Assembly: GCA_038214135.1 (NCBI GenBank)
Contig: JBBQSD010000045.1
Span: forward strand, 1-41,942
Direction: 5' to 3'
From: JANLSE01 sp038214135
GTDB taxonomy: Bacteria; Chloroflexota; Chloroflexia; Chloroflexales; Roseiflexaceae
Length of the DNA stretch: 41,942 nucleotides
Of the stretch, positions 8,176 through 17,374 are shown piece after piece. A program made the translations under genes and the position numbers. Numbering within the stretch: position 1 is the first letter of the stretch; each line of letters opens with the position of its first letter. The notes beneath the pieces were generated by a model. That model worked only from the letters and a program-made list of their open reading frames with translations. It was not told where the DNA came from and did not search any database.

Positions 8176-9398
8176 CTAACGGATTGGGCTTCCTGTCTCA
8201 TCGACATGCGCCAATCGGTGGATTGGTCTGACCACGTCTCCACAGGCATTTTGTGTCTCGGCATGTCCTGCCGCGACAGTGTGTTCAAACAGGCGGAACC
8301 CTTCTCGATCAATGTTGATTGCGGCGTTCAGATCGCGGTCAAGGGTCACACCACAGGGGCATGTCCAGATACGATCTGTGCGGGTGAGTGCGTGATTGAC
8401 TCGCCCGCATATGCTACAGGTTTTGGAAGAAGGGAAGAATCGCCCAATCAGAATCAGGTGGGTATCCGCCCGATCCGCTTTATACGTCAGCATGGATCGG
8501 AACAGCCCCCATCCGGCATCGAGAACGCTTTTCGCCAGCTTGGTTTTCGCCAGCCCTTCACGTTCAAATCTTCGATGGATATAAGGTCGTGGTGGCGTAC
8601 CAGATCGGTACTGAGTTTGTGCAGAAAGTCGTTCCGTTGGTTGCGGGTTTTTTGGTGCAGCCGCGCCACGCGAATACGTGCCTTCGTTCGGTTTGCGCTG
8701 CCCTGCGTGGATCGATTGAATGCCTGTTGTGCCCGTCTGAGCTTGCGGGCGCAAGAGCGATACCAGCGCGGATTGTCGATGGTTTGGCCGCTGGACAGCA
8801 CGCCAAGCGACGTCAACCCCAGATCAATCCCAACGTGCGTGCGAACGGGTTGGTTGGTGCGTGGGGCAAGCTGCTGTTCGGTGACAATGCGCATATACCA
8901 ATGCCCACACGCCTCGCGCTTGAAGGTTGCCCCCTTGGGTGTTCCTTCAAAGGGTCGGTGAACAATGGCAGCAATCATGCCAATCTTGGGAACCGACACG
9001 AACGAATCACCCATCTGTACCCGTTGGGGAATGCGAAAGCGTGGGGTATCGCGATGTTTGGACTTGAACGTTGGATAGCCCTTTTTCTTGTCGCCCTGCT
9101 TTACCCGGCGAAAGAAGTGTTGGAAGGCGCGCTCGAGATCACGCAACGCCTGTTGGAGCGACTGGCTCTCCATCTCGCGCAACCAGGCCGTGTCGCGCTC
9201 CTGTTTCAGCCGAGTCAGTTCGACACACAAATCATTGAACCCAGGTGCCTTGCCCGTTGTGCGATAGGTTTCCTGCTTCCGATTCAACGCCCAATTCCAG
9301 ACAAACCGACGGGCACCCGCAAACTGGTACAGCAGCTTCGTTTGTGCAGCAGTCGGGTCAAGGCGATAGCGATAGGTTGTTTGGATGGTTCGGTGCAT
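8176..9398 (-). pseudogene. tnpB: IS200/IS605-family TnpB, broken by one missing base
   Basis: Two reading frames together spell one complete TnpB (RNA-guided nuclease of IS200/IS605 and IS1341-type elements). The first frame (9398-8487) carries the N-terminal HTH-type region, the RuvC-I Asp in GIDLGLT and the RuvC-II Glu in ISIEDLNVKG. The second (to 8176) continues with LAKTKLAKSVLDAGWG, the zinc ribbon CSIC...CPCG and the RuvC-III Asp in LDRDLNAAINI. The join is at 8551-8556, where AAGGGCTGGCG would need one more base (AAG GGC CTG GCG) to stay in frame; restoring it gives about 407 residues, the normal TnpB length. All catalytic and zinc residues remain, so inactivation is recent or the base was lost in sequencing or assembly. 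No TnpA is present. Confidence 0.9.
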
Positions 9399-9581
9399 GG
9401 CACCAGTATACCAGAAAATATGTTCGATTACAAGCCGTTTACCGCATTAGGACGACGTATATAACAACATCGTTAGGGCGACGAAAGCGGCTAAAGCGAG
9501 TGAAGGGCTTCTATCCCAGGGCGAAAGCTCCTGGGCGTTACGCCCTCGAATCGTAAGCCCTGGATTTGTATTAACCGCCTG

Positions 9582-9610
9582 TGTACAATCGCTTCGGTCT
9601 ATGCTATGAT
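9582..9610 (+). promoter_or_regulatory. Candidate promoter of the small Cys/His protein gene
   Basis: TGTACA (9582-9587) and TATGAT (9605-9610) are 17 bases apart and end 42 bases before the ATG at 9653. This is a reasonable sigma-70 match by eye; no experimental support. Confidence 0.45.
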
Positions 9611-9652
9611 CGCTGGTAGGAATCGCATCTGTCTCAGCTAGAGTGAGTGACT

Positions 9653-10075
9653 ATGGCGATCACGGATCGAATGCTTATTGGTGCCATTGCAGGCAACCCT
9701 GGCGCGTATACGGGTGCTGGCGAGTATCGCTACTGCCGCACATGTGAACTCATTTATTATACATCTGCAAAAAAGCCTGATCCTGCCCACGATGACCACG
9801 AATGGATTGCGCTTCCATCGCTCAACCCAGATGGTGGCAGCAAGCTCGTCAAGGCGTTCCAGCGCTTTATCACGCGCTGGCCACAGCCACGCCAGGAGGA
9901 ACTGGAGAAGTTCGCCTTGAAACGCGGCTGGGATATGGCCATGGAGTTGAAGTATGGCGGTGGCGGCCTCGATGATCAGGAAGCCACAGAATGGCAGGAG
10001 ATCGTCAACGCACGCCTAGAACAGCTTGTTCGGCAGTTCCGCGCTGAACTTGAGGCCAAAACAACTTCCACATAG
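9653..10075 (+). CDS. Small hypothetical protein with a Cys2/His2 cluster
   Basis: I do not recognise this 140-residue protein. Near the N-terminus it has YCRTCELIYY (C-x2-C) followed about 17 residues later by HDDHEW (H-x2-H), which could bind one zinc ion. The rest is helical and charged, with a Gly-rich patch (KYGGGGLDD) and a C-terminal helix. It is cytoplasmic by composition, with no signal or membrane segment. The GTG six bases upstream (9647) is an alternative start; neither has a strong ribosome site. It stands alone, bounded by a promoter candidate and by the hairpin at 10139-10157. It is a credible gene because the frame is well maintained and shadow frames are short. Confidence 0.65.
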   Translation: MAITDRMLIGAIAGNPGAYTGAGEYRYCRTCELIYYTSAKKPDPAHDDHEWIALPSLNPDGGSKLVKAFQRFITRWPQPRQEELEKFALKRGWDMAMELKYGGGGLDDQEATEWQEIVNARLEQLVRQFRAELEAKTTST

Positions 10076-10138
10076 ACCGTTTTTTGTATAATGAAACCCG
10101 CTATGTCGATGGCCGTAGCGACGTGATATAGCGCGCCT

Positions 10139-10157
10139 GGGCGTATGCGATACGCCC
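10139..10157. terminator. Hairpin between convergent genes
   Basis: GGGCGTAT and ATACGCCC form an 8-bp perfect stem around GCG, between the stops of the Cys/His gene (+) and the CpXC gene (-). There is no strong T run on either side, so it is a plausible but not certain two-way terminator. Confidence 0.5.
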
Positions 10158-10187
10158 CCAACGCCGCATCGAAGGTTGGTTTCACCA

Positions 10188-11531
10188 CTAGAACAGCATC
10201 GCTCCTGCCTCACGCGATAGTTGGCGCAGCCGTTCGCCGAGTGGCTTGCGCCCAGCCTGTTCTGATTCATCGGCCAACTCATTCAGCCGTTTCACAAATG
10301 CCGTTGTAATCACGGCTGGGTTCTGGCGCAGCAATCGTGTGGCTGCCTGTGGTGTCTCGGCGGAAAGCAGCTCATTGATGAAGCGATCCTCGGGGGTGAG
10401 CTGCTCCTGCAAGAATTCCGTCGCCAGCCGCTGGACTTCGCCAAGCGCTGCAACGATATCCTCGCGGCCAGCGCGCTGTGCTGCGCCAATATGAGTCTCA
10501 AGAACCAGCAGAAATGCCTCATCGATGGTATCGCCCTGTTCGCGCAGCGCACTGGCCATATCCGGCGCACCCAATACGGCATCGAGGATCTTGGCACCAC
10601 GTTCAAACATTTCTTGGGCCTGGTGATCCATCCGTTCCACTGTTTCACGAACCAGTGCCCGCCGTGTCGTTAGTCGCTCGGCTGTGGTCAGATCGTCAGC
10701 CTGCTCGGCTGCATCGATCCGACGCGTCCATTCCTCAAAGAAGCTGTAATCGATTGCTGGGCGCACCTCACCAATGATCGCCTCGACCTCATCATCAGAG
10801 GCCTCGATGAGTCGTGCAATCGTGGCCTCAAGATCAATATCCTCGTAGTCCTCGTCCCCGAGATCCTGATCATCTGGGCCAGCAGGCGCACCGCCAACTA
10901 GTTCTAGCAGGGTATCGCGTAAGCCTGCCAGGAGTGCCGCCGAATCATCGCGGCCAGATTGAGCACTGGCCTCGACAAATGCCGTGAGTGTGGTGAAAAA
11001 CTCATAGTCGAGCGATTCGTGCATCTGGTCAACCAGGGCCGCCAGTTGCTGTTCACCATCCTCATAGGCCTCGGCCAACTGGCTGATCAGTTCGACTCGT
11101 GCCCGCTGAGCTTCGATCATCTCTTTTGAGATCCCATCGGCCTCCAGAACGGCATCGATCAGGCCATTGAGCGTTAGGAAGCGCCGGGGTGCAAGCAAAT
11201 GGCTGCGTGGAGCATCGGGCGGGAGCGTGCGCATGAACAGGCTGGTTGTATCGCCAATGAAGCGTTCCTGTTCCTCTGGCCGCGCATTCAGTTGCTGTGG
11301 GAAGAACACAAAATAGAGTTGTTTGGCTGCATCATGATAGATCACTGGCGCACTGATCATTGCTGGTGTTCCACAATTTGGGCAGACAGATACATTCAGT
11401 TGGCCAGCCAACAGGCGGCTCTTTAGTTCGGGGAATTGGCCGGCATCGACCAGCGTAAAGACCTGGGCGCGTACAGGGTTATGGCAGGATGGGCACGAAA
11501 GCTGGACAATCTGGGCCGGGCTGGCGGTCAT
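10188..11531 (-). CDS. CpXC-domain protein
   Basis: The 447-residue protein begins with a zinc-ribbon-like CpXC domain: CPSC near residue 13 and CPNC near residue 50 (NVSVCPNCGTPAMI), followed by the usual ISAPVIYHD and YFVFFP segments of this family. After about residue 130 it is long, helical and very acidic (AGPDDQDLGDEDYEDIDLEA), probably a scaffold of helices. The function of CpXC proteins is not established. I chose the ATG at 11531 because AAAGG lies at suitable distance upstream; the frame is open to 11588 with another ATG at 11555. It is divergent from the beta-propeller lipoprotein gene, with 203 bases of shared control region. Confidence 0.85.
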   Translation of the reverse strand: MTASPAQIVQLSCPSCHNPVRAQVFTLVDAGQFPELKSRLLAGQLNVSVCPNCGTPAMISAPVIYHDAAKQLYFVFFPQQLNARPEEQERFIGDTTSLFMRTLPPDAPRSHLLAPRRFLTLNGLIDAVLEADGISKEMIEAQRARVELISQLAEAYEDGEQQLAALVDQMHESLDYEFFTTLTAFVEASAQSGRDDSAALLAGLRDTLLELVGGAPAGPDDQDLGDEDYEDIDLEATIARLIEASDDEVEAIIGEVRPAIDYSFFEEWTRRIDAAEQADDLTTAERLTTRRALVRETVERMDHQAQEMFERGAKILDAVLGAPDMASALREQGDTIDEAFLLVLETHIGAAQRAGREDIVAALGEVQRLATEFLQEQLTPEDRFINELLSAETPQAATRLLRQNPAVITTAFVKRLNELADESEQAGRKPLGERLRQLSREAGAMLF

Positions 11532-11700
11532 TGCGCACAGGCCTTTCTTATGCATAATACCGATTAGGTCGGTATATCGTTCAATCAATACAGCGATGAC
11601 GTATTATAGCACAGGCCGAATCTCACCCGCATGTCATCGGCAACCCATAGGCTCCCATACCTCGTTGTGCTACACTGCAACGCATTGACGTGATGCAAAC

Positions 11701-11713
11701 CGTTACAGTAACG
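11701..11713. promoter_or_regulatory. Short palindrome upstream of the lipoprotein gene
   Basis: CGTTAC-A-GTAACG is a perfect 6+1+6 palindrome, 21 bases before the ATG at 11735 and next to a possible -10 (TATAGC, 11715-11720). It could be an operator. The rest of 11532-11700 shows no gene. Confidence 0.35.
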
Positions 11714-11734
11714 CTATAGCATAGAGGTCTGCCA

Positions 11735-13159
11735 ATGCTACTTCGCCTCCCGCTTGCTCTACTCATTGCCCTACTTGCCCTAACTGGTTGTGCAACTGGG
11801 GCCACAATTGCACCAGCAACGCCACGCCCTGCGACATCTGTACCAACGCCTGTGCCGACAAATGCTCCTCAGACGAATGAGTCAACTCCATTGTCAAGCA
11901 ATCTTGAGGCGCGCTCGACACTTCAGCCAACAGTATCGCCAATTCCATTGCCGACTGCCACTCGAAGAGCGACGGTAGCGCCTGCTGCAACGGTTGTGCC
12001 AACCCGATTGCCGATTATTTCGTCGCCGGTTCCGGTTGTTCGGTTTGGTGAAGAGCTTCTATTCCTTCGTGGAAACTCAGTATGGGCTCACGACATACGA
12101 ACCCGCGCTGAACGGAAGATTGCCGATGATACGACCGATTTCTTGCCAGCTCCTGGTGGTGCCCTGATCGCTATTCTTCGTGGTTCTGGGCTTACCTCCG
12201 AAATCTGGTTGGTCGGGCGTGATGGCAGTGCATTGCACCAGGTTACGCGCAATGATCGTGCCGAGGCAACACTCTCCTGGTCACCCGATGGCCGTACCCT
12301 GATCTATGGTTCTTCTGCTTCACAAGAACTGTATGCCAACGAATGGATTACATGGTCACATTGGTGTGCCGAGGCTGAAATTCGCGCACTGGATCTGAAC
12401 AGTGGAAACGAGACATCGTTGGCTCCTGGCTGTGATCCGGCGATCTCTCCTGATGGTAGGCGGATTGCCTATGTTGCGCCACCAACACAAATCGCCCCTG
12501 GTTACGATGCAGCCGGGCCATTGGTTGGTAATAGTATTCGGCTGATAAACCGTTTGGGGCAGAATGGCTGGAACTTTGCTAAAGCGCAGGCCCAGGGTTC
12601 AACAGGCGATGGCTTAGTCGTCTATGGCCCTTCCTGGTCGCCCGATGGGCAACATGTCGTCTATCATCGCTATCTTGGCATGCAAGTCGAGGTCGATATC
12701 AATCTGACAGAGATGGGCGCTTCGTTCGTAGGCAAGGGGCAATCTGTTGCCGATGGTGCTGGTTGGCTATTGCCAACACGCTTCTCGCCCGATAGCCGGA
12801 TTATCGCGGCGATTGAGAACGATGTGGGGAATGCACGTGGATTGGTTGGGTATGGGGCCTGGAAGGTGCAACTGGTGCGCTTGGAGGGTACCCGCGAAAT
12901 TATTCTGCCAGATGGGGCGCGCACGGTGATCGGGCAGGCGCTGTATAGTTTACCAGGCGGCCAGGATGTGGTGTGGTCGCCCAATGGATCACTGCTAGCC
13001 GTTCAACTTCCGGCTGGCTGGAAGCCAGAAAGTGACCCAGAGGCGTGGGGGCAGGCAGCCGGTGAAATATGGCGATGGGTACCTGGCAAAGCCCCAAATG
13101 AGCGCCTGGTTGTGAATGTTAATTTCGGCTCGAAATTGGCCTGGCTGCCTGCCACATAA
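11735..13159 (+). CDS. TolB/PD40-type beta-propeller lipoprotein
   Basis: The 474-residue protein starts with a lipoprotein signal (LALLIALLALTGC, lipid-bearing Cys19). A Thr/Pro/Ala-rich spacer to about residue 100 would hold the domain off the membrane. The body has repeated PD40/TolB-like blades: LSWSPDGRTLIYG, AISPDGRRIAYVA, PSWSPDGQHVVYH, RFSPDSRIIAA and VVWSPNGSLLAV. Such propellers usually bind proteins or sugars; no catalytic site is seen. AGAGG precedes the ATG. It converges with the LuxR-kelch gene 15 bases away, so two extracytoplasmic beta-propeller proteins face one another. That may be coincidence, but a sensing partnership is possible. Confidence 0.88.
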   Translation: MLLRLPLALLIALLALTGCATGATIAPATPRPATSVPTPVPTNAPQTNESTPLSSNLEARSTLQPTVSPIPLPTATRRATVAPAATVVPTRLPIISSPVPVVRFGEELLFLRGNSVWAHDIRTRAERKIADDTTDFLPAPGGALIAILRGSGLTSEIWLVGRDGSALHQVTRNDRAEATLSWSPDGRTLIYGSSASQELYANEWITWSHWCAEAEIRALDLNSGNETSLAPGCDPAISPDGRRIAYVAPPTQIAPGYDAAGPLVGNSIRLINRLGQNGWNFAKAQAQGSTGDGLVVYGPSWSPDGQHVVYHRYLGMQVEVDINLTEMGASFVGKGQSVADGAGWLLPTRFSPDSRIIAAIENDVGNARGLVGYGAWKVQLVRLEGTREIILPDGARTVIGQALYSLPGGQDVVWSPNGSLLAVQLPAGWKPESDPEAWGQAAGEIWRWVPGKAPNERLVVNVNFGSKLAWLPAT

Positions 13160-13174
13160 TCTGTCTCTATCTGT

Positions 13175-14524
13175 CTATGGTAGGGTGATTGTGACGGTAA
13201 ACAGCAGTTTTAGTTCATAGAATGCACTGGCGGCTTTTGCTGGATCGCCAGCGACGACAAATACGGATGAATCGCGTGTTGCGACTGCTGGTTGTGTCCC
13301 GAGTGGCAATGCCGGTGCCTTTAGGACCTGCCATGTACCGCTGCGGACATCATACCGCGCTGGTTCTTCATTCGCTGTTCCACCAACCACAACAATATTA
13401 TTCGTAATAGCGCTCGCGCCAAAGCGTGTTCGTGGCTGTTCAAGCGGCGTCACTTTGGCCCATGTGCCGGTGCCATCAATGGCTGGCGTAAACTGTTCAT
13501 TGGCGCTGAGCGGCGCATTCGCGGCCTCCCCGCCAAGTACATAGATTCTGCCATCCACCGCAACGGCCGTGCAATAGGCCCGGGCCGTTGGCATGGCGGC
13601 CTGCTCACGCCATTGGTTGGTGGATGGATCATATACCAGTGTCTCGGCTCGTTCCTTGGTGCCATCCCAGCCACCAAACAGATACAGCCGCCCATCGACA
13701 GCCGCTAACCCATAACGAGATCGTGGCTGGGGTAGTTTTGCCATTGGTAGCCAGGATTGATTCGCCGGATCATAGACTTCGAGTGCGTCGCTCACCGATC
13801 CATCGGCTGTTTCGCCACCGGGCATGTAGATCTTGCCACCCAACACCACTGCCTGCGCACTCGACACAGGTAGCGGTTTTTCGGGAAGCGCTGCCCATGC
13901 ATTATTGGATGGATCATAGCGCAACGTCTGCGGCGAAACACGATTAGCAGAGCGACCACCAATTAGATAGATTTTCCCATCAACGCTGGCTGCGGTTGCG
14001 GCATTCAATCCAATCGGTACATCGCGCTGTGCCGTCCAGTTGGCCGTTACTGTTGGTGGCCCAGAGACTGAGGTAAATACTGTTGGTGGGATAGCAGTTG
14101 GCGCTGCTACCGATGGAAGCTGCAATCGGAACAGCATTGCCAGAAGCAGGGCAAGCGCAAGCCCGCCAATCGTCCCGATAACCGCAATGACCCTGCGCGA
14201 TAATCCGGTTTGTTTTGGTGGTTCAACCCGAGAAACCGTGGGTTCTGCCAGAGTTGTTTTTGATGGTGCTTCGGGTATGGTGACAGCGCTATCACTGATA
14301 GCTGGAACTGCCTTAGCAATATCAACAAGGCCATTGCGCACGGCATAGAGCGTTGCCTCTGTTCGTGAGCTCGCGCCTATCTTCCCAAAGATATTACGGA
14401 TATGCACTTTGACGGTGTTGATGCTGATCCCGAGGTCTCCAGCGATCTGCTGGTTGGTCGCACCGGTTGCGACGAGCTTTAAAATTTCACGCTCGCGCTC
14501 GCTAAGCTGGGACTCTTCGGCCAT
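13175..14524 (-). CDS. Membrane-anchored LuxR-type regulator with extracytoplasmic kelch propeller
   Basis: This 449-residue protein fuses three parts. Residues 5-70 are a LuxR/GerE DNA-binding domain (LSEREREILKLVATGATNQQ, with the recognition segment INTVKVHIRNIFGKIGASSR). Residues about 112-133 form one hydrophobic helix (VIAVIGTIGGLALALLLAML). From about 170 to the end are kelch repeats (IYLIGGRS, IYMPGGET, LYLFGGWDG, IYVLGGEA, IVVVGGTA) with the W-x-x-L/M-x-x-x-P spacing typical of galactose-oxidase-like propellers. The N-terminus should be cytoplasmic and the propeller outside, giving a one-component transmembrane transcription factor. It lacks any receiver domain. A TATAAT lies upstream at 14567-14572. 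Target genes and ligand are unknown. Confidence 0.9.
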   Translation of the reverse strand: MAEESQLSEREREILKLVATGATNQQIAGDLGISINTVKVHIRNIFGKIGASSRTEATLYAVRNGLVDIAKAVPAISDSAVTIPEAPSKTTLAEPTVSRVEPPKQTGLSRRVIAVIGTIGGLALALLLAMLFRLQLPSVAAPTAIPPTVFTSVSGPPTVTANWTAQRDVPIGLNAATAASVDGKIYLIGGRSANRVSPQTLRYDPSNNAWAALPEKPLPVSSAQAVVLGGKIYMPGGETADGSVSDALEVYDPANQSWLPMAKLPQPRSRYGLAAVDGRLYLFGGWDGTKERAETLVYDPSTNQWREQAAMPTARAYCTAVAVDGRIYVLGGEAANAPLSANEQFTPAIDGTGTWAKVTPLEQPRTRFGASAITNNIVVVGGTANEEPARYDVRSGTWQVLKAPALPLGTQPAVATRDSSVFVVAGDPAKAASAFYELKLLFTVTITLP

Positions 14525-14566
14525 GGAGTACTACTCGCCTTCGTTTGGATCATCGTATACACGCCT

Positions 14567-14572
14567 ATTATA
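14567..14572 (-). promoter_or_regulatory. -10 box of the LuxR-kelch gene
   Basis: On the minus strand the bases read TATAAT, 42 bases before the ATG at 14524. The -35 is weak, so it may be used with an activator, or the gene may also be read through from the operon upstream. Confidence 0.4.
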
Positions 14573-14598
14573 GCAGAGCGCTGGGATGCAAATAGATT

Positions 14599-16509
14599 TC
14601 AACGCAGTCGCAGTATCGTAACACGACCGTTCATATACACCGGCTCAAAGAGGGCAGAATCCCGCAGCCGGGCTGCATCGAGTTGAATCCCACCAACAAC
14701 CGCATATACATACGTAAAGCCATGTTCGCGCATAAAATTGGCTAATTGCACATCTGTTGGCCTATTTGTATCGCGTAGCCAATGCGTCGTTCGCTGAATA
14801 GCTGCCACTGTCGTATCATCCGCATAGGTATATAACACAGGCGGCGTGCTGACCTGACGATTTGCAAGCGGCAGCAACCACCAGCCACCATCGGCACCAC
14901 GATCAACACTGCCAAGCCAACCAGCGGTATTTACAAGGAAACGGGCTGTTGTTGGCGTATGTTCAGAAACCCAGGTGATAGCGGCCAGATCGTCACGATC
15001 AGCCAGAATAGTATCTGGCCGAATGATTGATCGTGATGTCCAGGTGCCCCAGGCTGTGAGTGCGCTGATCAGAACAATTATTACAGCCACGCCAGCCCTG
15101 TGCGCGAGCCGATGGCGTTGCATGCGCAATGAAGCCCATTCCAGAACGATTGCGGAGCCGCCACCAATCAGTAATGAACAGGGGACAAACAGGCAGATAA
15201 CGACCGTCTCATTCGTTACAAATGAAAGATACGGCAGCCCAATAATCCATGGATTCGCCAGTAGCATAATCAATGCGCACCAGATTGTCACAAGTGCGGC
15301 GATGGTAGATCTACGCATGGCTTCAAGCAACACACTAATTCCGGCCACAATCAGCAGGAGTTTGTTATTCCCAGCCCAGAGTAATTCGAACGGTAGTGCA
15401 TTATATGATACATTTCCAGCGACATAGGTTGCTGATGCACCTGAACCAAGCCGAGCCTGCCCCACCAGGAAGATCAGCCAGGGCAGTGTGATAGTACCTG
15501 CACCAAGCAGCGCCGCGCCAAGTGTATACCAGCGCCTTGGCCGTTCCACCACAATGAGTGCCAGACACCAGATCAGTGCAAACACAAACACAACAAAATG
15601 AACCAGGCTTAATCCAGCCAATGCTATGCTTGCCAGCACAATGGTTCGTAGCGATGGTGTATGTAATGCCATATGGGTGCTGATCAGAACAGCGGGAAGA
15701 ACGAGCAGCCCCATGAGCAATGTATAGCGCCCCCAACTAATAAAGAAGGCTGGCATAACCGAAAGAAAACCAACCGTCAGCCCTGCAATCAGGCCCGCAA
15801 ATGGCCGACGCCAGAGGTAGCTTGCTAATCCGGCATAGGCTGGAACCATGAGCGTGCCAATAATCTGCCCATACCAGAGCATCCCCTGTGGCAATGATGC
15901 TGGAAGTGGTGAATTGGCAGCCTGAAATGCCATTGCACTGACAACATGGTAGCCCCAGTGGTAGGTTAGGTGTTCAACCGGGAGGTATGGTTGTAGTGTG
16001 ACCGGCATCTGTCCAGTTTCTGCTGCGATACGGATCAACAGGGCGTGATGGAGTGAATCCACCCAGGCTGGCAATACAAGGTCACGGATCTGATAGAACC
16101 GCAGGGCGAGTGCTGCCAGAAACAGCAGCATGATGCCAATATTCCAATTCAGGAGAATATGGCTGTGCATTGTTGCATGACGTTTGCTCCATGCAAGCAG
16201 GGATATGCCAATCGCGCATAGCACAATGATCAGTGTTGGTATTGGGGGCAGCAGCGCCAGATGAACAACTGTCGCCCATTCATAGAGCAGGGTGATGAGC
16301 GCCACACTGAGTCCGATCCAGATCGCTCCATGCACAGGCCATGCGGCTTCCGGAGCAAATCGGAATAGGTGTGCGAGGAAAGCGCCAGGGGCAAACAAGA
16401 GCAGCAAGAGGCTTATAGCGCTGCGGGTATCCGGGATTGCAACCCATGCGACCAGAGAACCGATCAGCAGGAGTGACATCAGCATATTCAGGAGATGGCG
16501 GTAGATCAC
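14599..16509 (-). CDS. Polytopic membrane protein, GT-C glycosyltransferase-like
   Basis: The 636-residue protein has about a dozen hydrophobic helices covering residues 1-480 and a soluble C-terminal domain (AAITWVSEHTPTTARFLVNT onward), the layout of GT-C glycosyltransferases that use lipid-linked sugars. An acidic loop motif early in the protein (LPAWVDSLHHALLIRIA) and a later THYHWGYH-like segment (LTYHWGYHVVSA) fall where such enzymes place catalytic or substrate residues. The exact family is uncertain (DUF6541-like is my guess). It starts with GTG in a GTGA overlap with the DUF4388 gene stop, so the two are translated together. No glycan cluster is nearby. Confidence 0.7.
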   Translation of the reverse strand: MIYRHLLNMLMSLLLIGSLVAWVAIPDTRSAISLLLLLFAPGAFLAHLFRFAPEAAWPVHGAIWIGLSVALITLLYEWATVVHLALLPPIPTLIIVLCAIGISLLAWSKRHATMHSHILLNWNIGIMLLFLAALALRFYQIRDLVLPAWVDSLHHALLIRIAAETGQMPVTLQPYLPVEHLTYHWGYHVVSAMAFQAANSPLPASLPQGMLWYGQIIGTLMVPAYAGLASYLWRRPFAGLIAGLTVGFLSVMPAFFISWGRYTLLMGLLVLPAVLISTHMALHTPSLRTIVLASIALAGLSLVHFVVFVFALIWCLALIVVERPRRWYTLGAALLGAGTITLPWLIFLVGQARLGSGASATYVAGNVSYNALPFELLWAGNNKLLLIVAGISVLLEAMRRSTIAALVTIWCALIMLLANPWIIGLPYLSFVTNETVVICLFVPCSLLIGGGSAIVLEWASLRMQRHRLAHRAGVAVIIVLISALTAWGTWTSRSIIRPDTILADRDDLAAITWVSEHTPTTARFLVNTAGWLGSVDRGADGGWWLLPLANRQVSTPPVLYTYADDTTVAAIQRTTHWLRDTNRPTDVQLANFMREHGFTYVYAVVGGIQLDAARLRDSALFEPVYMNGRVTILRLR

Positions 16510-17237
16510 TCCGACTCGACGTAGCGCTTTTCAGGTGGAGCGTATCGTGAACCCGGGTTCTGCGCCTCTTCTTCCAGCGTTCGCTCAATCAGGCGCTCGA
16601 AGAAGCCACGCTTGCTAGCAGCGGGCGCTGCGGGCACACCCGTTTGTGGCTGCGGTACTGTGGGCGCACCAATTGTGATCAGGCCTTTGTGTTTCAGCAC
16701 AACCAGGGCACCACACACATCATAGTGATCAAGCCGCAATTCATCCGCGATCAGCATAATAGTACGTTGGCCATCAACAGCTGCAAGAACAGGCCAGATT
16801 CCTTCGCCAATTTGGATGCTTGCCGTATTGGCACCACTGATCAGTACAGGAATCCAGGTGAGTGCAGGAATATGTGGACGTAGTGGTGCCCATTGGCGGG
16901 CCATCTGCTCACTACGCTCGATCAGATCGTGTGGATCAAGCCAGATCGTCTGATCATCCGGTTCGCTGCCAGCATAGAAGTGAAAATCACCATCAGACAA
17001 TTCGAATACACGAGCAACTGCGGCAATGCCACGCAGCTCGGCTGCACAGGCGTGCGTTGGCTGGCCATCACGAAAGTAGATCTGTGCGGTCAATTCGCCG
17101 CTATGTACCGCGAGCATTCCCTTAACGGAACTGTAGAGCACCATCTCGATCAGTTCGCGAAATGGGAAAAGCGCGAGACGTCCTTCAAGCTGCACGGGCT
17201 GGTTCCTGTAAACTTGCGATGGTTGAGCGTTGATCAT
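16506..17237 (-). CDS. DUF4388 (PATAN-like) domain protein
   Basis: The protein has 243 residues from the chosen ATG. Residues about 15-110 match the DUF4388 pattern: LEGRLALFPFRELIEMVLYS, KGMLAVHSG, AQIYFRDGQPTHA and FELSDGDFHFYAG. These domains are found in Chloroflexota, myxobacteria and cyanobacteria and are thought to serve signalling. A winged-helix-like second half (IMLIADELRLDHYDVCGALV) follows, then a Pro/Ala linker and a charged tail. The frame is open up to 17351, but the added 38 residues are hydrophobic, precede the domain and overlap AT-rich promoter-like DNA (TATATA 13 bases before the ATG at 17237), so I prefer the short start with a very short leader. It overlaps the membrane protein gene by 4 bases. 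Confidence 0.78.
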   Translation of the reverse strand: MINAQPSQVYRNQPVQLEGRLALFPFRELIEMVLYSSVKGMLAVHSGELTAQIYFRDGQPTHACAAELRGIAAVARVFELSDGDFHFYAGSEPDDQTIWLDPHDLIERSEQMARQWAPLRPHIPALTWIPVLISGANTASIQIGEGIWPVLAAVDGQRTIMLIADELRLDHYDVCGALVVLKHKGLITIGAPTVPQPQTGVPAAPAASKRGFFERLIERTLEEEAQNPGSRYAPPEKRYVESE

Positions 17238-17374
17238 TGTGGCTAGTGTATATAGCACAATAGTATGATCATATCCTATCCTAGCATACCAACAGGCCAA
17301 GAACAAGGGAAACATAGATAAAAAAAGAGTCAGGTGATTAGCGAACCGCACAGATTTTGTTTTTTAGGGCGTGT

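Larger units (their letters stand above)
8109..9555 (-). mobile_element. IS605/IS1341-type element carrying only tnpB
   Basis: The extent is approximate. The left-end side (9399-9555, upstream of tnpB) has subterminal hairpins such as CCCAGG...CCTGGG and GGGCG-TTA-CGCCC near 9516-9545, as IS200/IS605 ends do. The other end lies beyond the tnpB stop, in or before 8109-8175, where a guide (omega) RNA would be encoded; small stems such as CCCAA...TTGGG are present at 8169-8188. Exact ends and target site could not be fixed by eye. No tnpA is found, so movement would need help in trans. Confidence 0.6.

Noticed and set aside
8487..8600. Programmed frameshift in tnpB
   Set aside because: There is no slippery heptamer or clear downstream stimulator at 8551-8556; a single lost base explains the break better.
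7879..9464. Long plus-strand ORFs across the tnpB region
   Set aside because: They are antisense shadows of tnpB. The minus-strand frames carry all TnpB motifs.
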